Assembly: GCA_020636505.1 (NCBI GenBank)
Contig: JACJXR010000002.1
Location: forward strand, 372,001 to 436,000
Direction of reading: 5' to 3'
Length of the DNA stretch: 64,000 bases
DNA from: Chitinophagales bacterium
GTDB taxonomy: Bacteria > Bacteroidota > Bacteroidia > Chitinophagales > Chitinophagaceae
Under the pieces are notes generated by a model, which worked only from the letters and a program-made list of their open reading frames with translations, was not told the DNA's origin and ran no database searches. Every line of letters starts with the position of its first letter. The stretch's first letter is position 1. Of this stretch, positions 58,795 to 64,000 are shown piece by piece. Both the position numbers and the translations under genes were made by a program.

Positions 58795-60417
58795 GTACTC
58801 ATCGCTGTACATTGCTGATAGTGCACGACGCACCATCGCATCGTCTGTAAATATCAAACTGTAATAGCCGCTATCGCGGAACAACAAGCGAGCCATCTGC
58901 GCCTTCAATTGCAGTTTGAAATATGCCCTGTTTCGCTTGTCTTCAAGAATCAACTTTATCACCTTACGTGTATGCCTGTCTTGCTTTTGCAAGTACATAT
59001 CTATGAGTGTATCTGCTTTGAAGTTTCTTTTATAATCGTCGATGTTGGCATAAGTACGCAGCCTTGTACGATTGGCTATATAATAATCCCATATCACACT
59101 CTTCACTCCATCGCTGAATATCAAGTTGAGCAAAGATGTTGAAAGCTTTGTGGTATCGTACGGTACGTATACATCGGGACGAATACCACCACCACCGTAC
59201 ACCACTCTGTTGTTGGAGGTAAAGTACCTTGTTGTATCTTCTACGGCAACAGTATCATAACCTGTAAGTTCACCCGTCTCGAAACGGTGATAAAAATCCT
59301 CTTCATAGTCGTCTCTACCACCATCGAATGAGCGTTGCACACTCCTACCCGACGGTGTATAGTATTTGGCGATCGTCAACCTTAAAGCAGAACCGTCTTC
59401 CAATTCGTATTGGTCTTGCACCAACCCCTTACCGAAGGTTCTGCGCCCCATGATGATACCTCTGTCCCAATCTTGAACTGCACCTGCCAATATCTCACTG
59501 GCCGAAGCACTTTGCTCGTCTATAAGTATGGTAAGGCGACCGTCTTCAAAATCTCCTTGACGTTCGGCGATATATCTTCTTGGAATAGAGTTGGCGCCTT
59601 GTGTGAATACGATCATTTTATCTCCCGACAAAAACTCATCAGCAATGCGCCTAGCAGGGTCAAGGTAGCCACCCGAGTTTTGCCTGAGGTCTACCACCAA
59701 ATTTTTCAGGCCCTGCTTCTTCAGCTTAGACAATCCTGTTTTGAACTCTTCGTATGTTGTGGCGCTGAAACGGTTTATCTTGATAATGCCTGTCAGGCTG
59801 TCCAACATGATGGCCACATCCACGCTGTGTTTGGGTATTGCATCTCTCTTCAGTCCAACAACTTTTACGGTTGGCGAACCGGGTTCCAATAAGGATAGGA
59901 ACACCTTGCTGAACTGTTTACCCTTGAGTAATCCTATGATACGCTCAGACGTGATACCGTTACCCGCAACCAAGCTATCTCCCACTTTCACCAACTTATC
60001 GCCGGTAACCACACCTGCAACATCCGCAGGACCATTCTCGACAACAGCCGTTATCTGTATCGTATCTCTTACTATCGAAAACTCGACACCGATACCGAAG
60101 AAGCTACCGTCAAGGTCTTCGTTGATGGCATCCAACTTATCGGCAGGGATATATACGGTATGTGGGTCCAAATGGCTGATGATGCCGTTTACCGCATCAC
60201 GATACAAGAGATTTGTATTCACACTATCCACATAGCGCTCATTGATGAGGTCTATTATCTGCTCCAGCCTATCGTTACGCTGAACGATGGTAGTGATATT
60301 CCTTTTGTGACGAAGAGAATCGCGCAGCTTGAACCCGATGAACATCCCCGCCACCATGGTCAACGACACCACGAATGGTGTCCAATACCGTAACCTGTTT
60401 GTATGCTGCTCTTTCAT
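58774..60417 (-). CDS. C-terminal processing protease (CtpA, S41)
   Basis: The 547-residue protein has a signal-anchor helix (WTPFVVSLTMVAGMFIGFKL), an N-terminal helical part, a PDZ domain at about residues 105-190 (GIGVEFSIVRDTIQITAVVENGP), and the S41 core with VVDLRQNSGGYLDPAR. The nucleophile S305 in EQSASASEI and base K330 with Q334 (TFGKGLVQ) are present with the 25-residue spacing known from Tsp/Prc. The C-terminal 140 residues are helical. It cleaves C-terminal tails of envelope proteins in the periplasm. It is in the minus direction, with an upstream divergent kinase-like gene. Confidence 0.92.
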   Translation of the reverse strand: MKEQHTNRLRYWTPFVVSLTMVAGMFIGFKLRDSLRHKRNITTIVQRNDRLEQIIDLINERYVDSVNTNLLYRDAVNGIISHLDPHTVYIPADKLDAINEDLDGSFFGIGVEFSIVRDTIQITAVVENGPADVAGVVTGDKLVKVGDSLVAGNGITSERIIGLLKGKQFSKVFLSLLEPGSPTVKVVGLKRDAIPKHSVDVAIMLDSLTGIIKINRFSATTYEEFKTGLSKLKKQGLKNLVVDLRQNSGGYLDPARRIADEFLSGDKMIVFTQGANSIPRRYIAERQGDFEDGRLTILIDEQSASASEILAGAVQDWDRGIIMGRRTFGKGLVQDQYELEDGSALRLTIAKYYTPSGRSVQRSFDGGRDDYEEDFYHRFETGELTGYDTVAVEDTTRYFTSNNRVVYGGGGIRPDVYVPYDTTKLSTSLLNLIFSDGVKSVIWDYYIANRTRLRTYANIDDYKRNFKADTLIDMYLQKQDRHTRKVIKLILEDKRNRAYFKLQLKAQMARLLFRDSGYYSLIFTDDAMVRRALSAMYSDEYSKLIGR

Positions 60418-60544
60418 CTATCGCTGCGGAATGGCAGCAAAGTTAAAGGGTATTGATGATTATTCGGCATTTGGCCATACTAAGTTTAAACCTGTTATAT
60501 TTACAATGCAATACGAATTGGTTTACCATTACTAAATCGCACTC

Positions 60545-61387
60545 ATGTCATCCATCCTCATAGCAGAAAGCGGCTCCACCAAAACCGACTGGTGTTTGGC
60601 GGGTGCCACCAAACGTCCGTTGTATTACAAAACATCAGGCATCAACCCGTATCTGCAATCCGAAGGAGAGATAATTGCCGTACTGGAAAACGAACTGAAG
60701 CTGCATAAGCACAAGCCTGAGCAACTGTACTACTACGGTGCAGGTGCAGGCTCCAAGCAAAAGCAAACCGAGCTGAAGAAGGTATTGGCGAACTACTTCG
60801 GCATAAAGAGCGTGGAGGTGAATAGTGATATGCTGGCAGCTGCCAGAGCCATGTGCGGACACGACAAAGGCGTTGTGGCCATATTGGGTACGGGCAGCAA
60901 CTCTTGCTACTACGATGGCAAGAAAGCCAAAACACAATCGCCATCGTTGGGGTTCATTGCCGGTGATGAGGGCAGCGGCAACCATATGGGCAAGCGTGTA
61001 TTGCGTTATTACGCCTACAATACTTTTGATGAAGAATTGAAGGCCGTATTCGAGCAATACTTCGGTAATGACCTAAACCAAATCCTCAACCGCATATACA
61101 AAGAGCCATTCCCCAACAGGTACTTGGCATCATTCGTAAAACTGCTTTCTGAGAATCGCGGGCATTATATGGTGGAGAACATCATTGAGGACAGTATAGC
61201 CGAATTCTTTCATCATCATATACTGAAGTATCGCGAAAGCTGGAGATACCCCATACACTTCACCGGTTCGGTGGCTTATATGTTCAAGGATGTATTGGAG
61301 TCTTTCTGCGCTCATAACGAGCTGACGATAGGCAGCGTTGTAGCCAGTCCGATGAAGGGGCTAATAAAGTATCACACGAACGATTAA
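60545..61387 (+). CDS. BadF/N-acetylglucosamine-kinase-like ATPase
   Basis: The 280 residues form an ASKHA-fold kinase of the BadF/BadG/NagK group: phosphate-1 ILIAESGSTKTDWCLAGA, a central connect region ACHDKG-like MCGHDKGVVAILGTGSNS, and SLGFIAGDEGSGNHMGKR. The C-terminus has SGSVAYM-like FTGSVAYMFKDVLE. It would phosphorylate N-acetylglucosamine or a related sugar (PG or chitin recycling). It may instead be an activator-type ATPase, but the short length and Cys-free form favour the kinase. A strong hairpin follows at 61434-61461. Confidence 0.82.
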   Translation: MSSILIAESGSTKTDWCLAGATKRPLYYKTSGINPYLQSEGEIIAVLENELKLHKHKPEQLYYYGAGAGSKQKQTELKKVLANYFGIKSVEVNSDMLAAARAMCGHDKGVVAILGTGSNSCYYDGKKAKTQSPSLGFIAGDEGSGNHMGKRVLRYYAYNTFDEELKAVFEQYFGNDLNQILNRIYKEPFPNRYLASFVKLLSENRGHYMVENIIEDSIAEFFHHHILKYRESWRYPIHFTGSVAYMFKDVLESFCAHNELTIGSVVASPMKGLIKYHTND

Positions 61388-61433
61388 TTGCACATCATCT
61401 TCCCAAGATTATAATCGACATTCATCACAATAA

Positions 61434-61461
61434 AAAAGTCCCGTCTTTCGACGGGACTTTT
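61434..61461. terminator. Bidirectional terminator
   Basis: A perfect 12-base stem, AAAAGTCCCGTC (61434-61445) with GACGGGACTTTT (61450-61461) and a four-base loop, lies between the convergent kinase and OmpA-like genes. Confidence 0.9.
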
Positions 61462-61483
61462 CAATATCTATACTAATCAGTGA

Positions 61484-63217
61484 TTAGTTTCTTCTCAAGT
61501 TCGGGAACGGAGGAGCTACGTTAGCAGGTCCTTCTTCACCAGGAAGAGCAGCGCGATACATTACAGAGTTAGGATCACCCGCTTGTCCGTATTGGAATAT
61601 GAAGCGGTTACGATCGATACCATGTGTTTCGCTCATGTACTGGATGATTGCGTTAACGCGATCCCAAGAACGTTGCTGTTGGATCTTGCTTTGGTTACCT
61701 GCACCTGTGATAACAACTTTACAAGTTGGAGCTGCACCCATTTGAGCAGCAAGACCTGAAAGCTGACCTTGAGCAGCAGGGCTGATCTTAGTAGCGCTAC
61801 CGGAGAACAGGATGCTACCTGCACCGATGTTGCTACAAGCAGAACCTCTAACCTCACAACCGTCAGGACAAGGGCACTTACCAACACCGTCTGCGTCAAC
61901 AGGCTGACATTCTGTTGGAGTGATCAATTGCTTATCGCGATCGTCAGGAACACCGTCACCATCAGTATCAAGCGGACAACCATGGCTGTCAACAGCGATA
62001 CCGGCAGGAGTTCCGGGACACTTGTCGAATTGGTCAGTGATACCGTCACCGTCAGAATCAGGAAGAGTCGGATCAGGAAGTATCATATGACGTGGGTAGC
62101 TAAGCTCGTTGTAAGCGTGGTCAAGCGGGTTCATCCAGTATAGAGGTTCAACCGCTTTGTTTTTGTTACCCAAGTTGAAGTTAAGACCAAGAGAAAGGTA
62201 GTTGATACCATCGTTTTGGTTAGAAAGTACCGGATCACCACTGATTTGGTGAGCCCAACGAACACCATCCAAAAGATCTTCATCCCAAGGCAATGTTACG
62301 CGATCTTCAAGTGAGATGTTAATGCGTCTGCTAACACGGAACTGAAGACCCATACCGAAGCTAGGAGCAAAGTTCAAAGTCTTATTGTTGAATATTTCAG
62401 GACGACGACGGTCACGCTCGTTCTCTGCTTCTGTTTCGTAAGTACCGTCAAGACCTGCTTTAAGAGCGTCTTGAATTTGCTTTCTGTTTTCGTTGATCTG
62501 AGGAAGAACTTGCGCACCACCTGTGATCTGGTCGAAATCATATCTTTGGTAGTTACCGTCCAATGCATCAACACGAGTGTTGAACGCGATGGCACCGATA
62601 CCTATCAAACCGTAAACAGAAAGACCTGTTTTCGCTTTGTGGAATCTGATGTTGTTGATGTTCGCCATCAAATCCAAGTTCAACTGGTGTGCTTCCATTC
62701 TGTAGTTCCAGAAAACCGGATCGGTAACAGTTGGAGCAGAGATACCAGGGATACCCGGTATTGGCTGATAACCGGTGCTGGTCCAAGCAGTGTTGTATCT
62801 GTAGTTTCTGTCCTCTTGCCAAGAAAGGCCTTTTGCTATACCGTAGTTGTACTGCAAACGAGTAGAAATCACATAACCCCAAGACTTACGAATGTGGGCA
62901 TGGAAACCATAACCACCTTTCTTCCAGAGCATCAATGAAGGAACGTCACCTGATACGTTGTACAGACCGCCACCAACACCAAGTTCCCACATATTACGTG
63001 GTTTTGCAGGGAATGCATATTGGTGATTAAGGAATTTGCGGTGCTGATCCATACGGTATCTCGGAACGTAGTTTGAATCAAGAACATCGTAGCTGACACC
63101 ACGATATGTCATATCGCGGCCCGACCACTGTGCTCCTGAACTTTCCTGAGCAAATGCAGGTTGTGTAGCCAAAGCGGCACACATTCCAGCAAGCAATAGG
63201 TACTTTTTGTTGACCAT
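61484..63217 (-). CDS. Large OmpA-like outer-membrane protein with TSP3 repeats
   Basis: The 577-residue protein has a signal peptide ending TQPAFAQ. An N-terminal beta-barrel region (to about 370) has GGGLYNVSGDVPSLML and SLGLNFNLGNKNK. Calcium-binding thrombospondin-3 repeats follow: DSDGDGITDQFDKCPGTP, DTDGDGVPDDRD and a Cys-rich stretch (CPCPDGCEVRGSACSN). The C-terminal OmpA-type domain (about 460-577, ILFSGSATKISPAAQGQL) has QQQRSWDRVNAIIQYM at the site where OmpA has its peptidoglycan-binding Asp and Arg; here the Asp position appears to be Asn. It is expected to be an abundant envelope protein, and its promoter is a perfect Bacteroidota type. Confidence 0.82.
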   Translation of the reverse strand: MVNKKYLLLAGMCAALATQPAFAQESSGAQWSGRDMTYRGVSYDVLDSNYVPRYRMDQHRKFLNHQYAFPAKPRNMWELGVGGGLYNVSGDVPSLMLWKKGGYGFHAHIRKSWGYVISTRLQYNYGIAKGLSWQEDRNYRYNTAWTSTGYQPIPGIPGISAPTVTDPVFWNYRMEAHQLNLDLMANINNIRFHKAKTGLSVYGLIGIGAIAFNTRVDALDGNYQRYDFDQITGGAQVLPQINENRKQIQDALKAGLDGTYETEAENERDRRRPEIFNNKTLNFAPSFGMGLQFRVSRRINISLEDRVTLPWDEDLLDGVRWAHQISGDPVLSNQNDGINYLSLGLNFNLGNKNKAVEPLYWMNPLDHAYNELSYPRHMILPDPTLPDSDGDGITDQFDKCPGTPAGIAVDSHGCPLDTDGDGVPDDRDKQLITPTECQPVDADGVGKCPCPDGCEVRGSACSNIGAGSILFSGSATKISPAAQGQLSGLAAQMGAAPTCKVVITGAGNQSKIQQQRSWDRVNAIIQYMSETHGIDRNRFIFQYGQAGDPNSVMYRAALPGEEGPANVAPPFPNLRRN

Positions 63218-63288
63218 AACAGATTGTTTATTTAAGAATTTTGGTTAACTCTTGTTTTTGAACGTTTTAAATACGTAAAAGTTTGCGA

Positions 63289-63319
63289 CAAAGGTATATC
63301 AGAGGTTTCAAAAAAACAA
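63289..63319 (-). promoter_or_regulatory. Strong Bacteroidota-type promoter for the OmpA-like gene
   Basis: On the minus strand TTG (63319-63317), a 20-base spacer and TACCTTTG (63296-63289) match the consensus exactly. The ATG at 63217 is about 70 bases downstream, giving a leader of about 65 bases. Confidence 0.8.
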
Positions 63320-63447
63320 AGAACAAAAAGTAATTTTATTTTATGCTTTTTGTACTGATTTTAACCAATTATTGTACCAAAGAACTACTTTTACCCGCAC
63401 TTTTCCAAGGCGTCTCTTGTTAATTTATAGTTATTGCAATTGTGCCC

Positions 63448-64000
63448 ATGCAGTCTGTCAAAAAGGTTATTGGTAAAGAACTTGCGCTCTTCGAGAGTCG
63501 GTTCGCTGAGCACGTGAAAGGCTCAAACCCTTTGCTGGACAGGATTATGCGCTTTATCATCAAGCGTAAGGGCAAGCAGATGCGCCCCATGTTCGTACTG
63601 CTTTCGGCCGCCGTTTCTGGGGGTATAAACGACCGTACATACCGCGCTGCATCGCTTATTGAGCTACTCCATACCGCCACTTTGGTACACGACGATGTTG
63701 TGGATAACGCCATGGTTAGGCGTAATTTCTTGTCTATCAATGCCTTATGGAAAAACAAGGTAGCCGTATTGGTGGGCGATTATTTGCTCTCAAAAGGGTT
63801 GCTGCTTTCTTTAGAACACGATGATTATCAAATACTTAAGATAACATCAAGGGCGGTGAAAGAGATGAGTGAGGGGGAGCTGCTGCAGATGGAAAAAGCA
63901 CGCAAATTAGACATCGAGGAATCCACATATTTTGACATCATACGTGGAAAAACTTCTTCACTTTTATCGGCCGCTTGCTCAGCCGGAGCATATTCAGCCA
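63448..64000 (+). CDS. Polyprenyl synthetase (partial, N-terminal part)
   Basis: The ATG at 63448 opens a frame that runs off the right edge (184 full codons seen). The sequence has RKGKQMRPMFVLLSAA (the G-K-x-x-R-P basic motif) and, at residues 81-86, LVHDDVVD, the first aspartate-rich DDxxD motif of trans-prenyltransferases. GDYLLSKGLLLS and GELLQMEKA follow. It would make a polyprenyl diphosphate (octaprenyl or similar) from IPP and an allylic diphosphate, for menaquinone side chains. The second DDxxD motif lies beyond the window. Confidence 0.9.
   Translation, partial: MQSVKKVIGKELALFESRFAEHVKGSNPLLDRIMRFIIKRKGKQMRPMFVLLSAAVSGGINDRTYRAASLIELLHTATLVHDDVVDNAMVRRNFLSINALWKNKVAVLVGDYLLSKGLLLSLEHDDYQILKITSRAVKEMSEGELLQMEKARKLDIEESTYFDIIRGKTSSLLSAACSAGAYSA

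Overview
The window looks like part of the chromosome of a Bacteroidota bacterium, most likely a member of the Chitinophagaceae or a close relative. The evidence is a DUF4835/PorD protein and a type IX secretion (T9SS) C-terminal sorting domain, DUF4296, DUF2851, DUF2911, DUF4199 and DUF5362 proteins, a TonB-dependent receptor with an N-terminal carboxypeptidase-like domain, the short Bacteroidota-type AMP nucleosidase, the eukaryote-like proline-tRNA ligase, and several promoters of the Bacteroidota form TTG-N19/20-TAnnTTTG. Base composition is moderate (about 40-45% G+C in sampled lines), apart from one clearly AT-rich island at about 42.7-44.4 kb. I see no rRNA, tRNA, CRISPR array or transposase.

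Layout. 1-0.8 kb: the end of an Hpt phosphotransfer protein and a membrane-tailed response regulator. 0.9-6.2 kb: aspartate aminotransferase, a coaBC-porD-DUF4296 operon, an ECF sigma/anti-sigma-like pair and a GNAT acetyltransferase. 6.3-11.6 kb: acyl-CoA dehydrogenase, then a cassette of two small four-helix membrane proteins around two secreted GldM-C-terminal-like proteins, then a GT39 glycosyltransferase and a DUF5362 protein. 11.6-16.7 kb: proS, a Ser/Arg-repeat secreted protein, an OmpP1/FadL-like barrel and a polytopic membrane protein. 16.8-24.3 kb: topoisomerase IV subunit B followed directly by a complete subclass B1 metallo-beta-lactamase, then a CsbD-like protein, a cupin, a lipoprotein, a LOG-like protein, a DUF47 protein and a front-end-type fatty acid desaturase.

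24.4-36.2 kb: a T9SS-tagged M28 peptidase, a three-gene minus-strand operon (outer-membrane protein, S41 lipoprotein protease, TonB-dependent receptor), lipA, OsmC, DUF2851, pyrF, a thiamine-binding-type protein and DUF2911. 36.2-42.7 kb: a PIG-L deacetylase, three related lipoproteins in tandem, a 35-residue membrane ORF translationally coupled to a sodium:solute symporter, a hairpin-rich intergenic repeat and a TfoX-like protein.

42.7-44.4 kb is the AT-rich island: a four-helix membrane protein overlapping a DndC-like PP-loop/Fe-S protein. It is the best candidate here for an undescribed (possibly defence or nucleic-acid modification) system. 44.5-51.2 kb: peroxiredoxin, serine hydrolase, K+ channel, a LuxR/DUF4199/VOC cluster divergent from a LytS-type sensor kinase, and a lipoprotein. 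51.4-64 kb: uvrA, a Ca2+/Na+ antiporter, a fused Dpp/Opp-type ABC ATPase with AMP nucleosidase, an orphan HsdR-N protein, a CtpA protease, a GlcNAc-kinase-like protein, a large OmpA/TSP3 outer-membrane protein and the start of a polyprenyl synthase.
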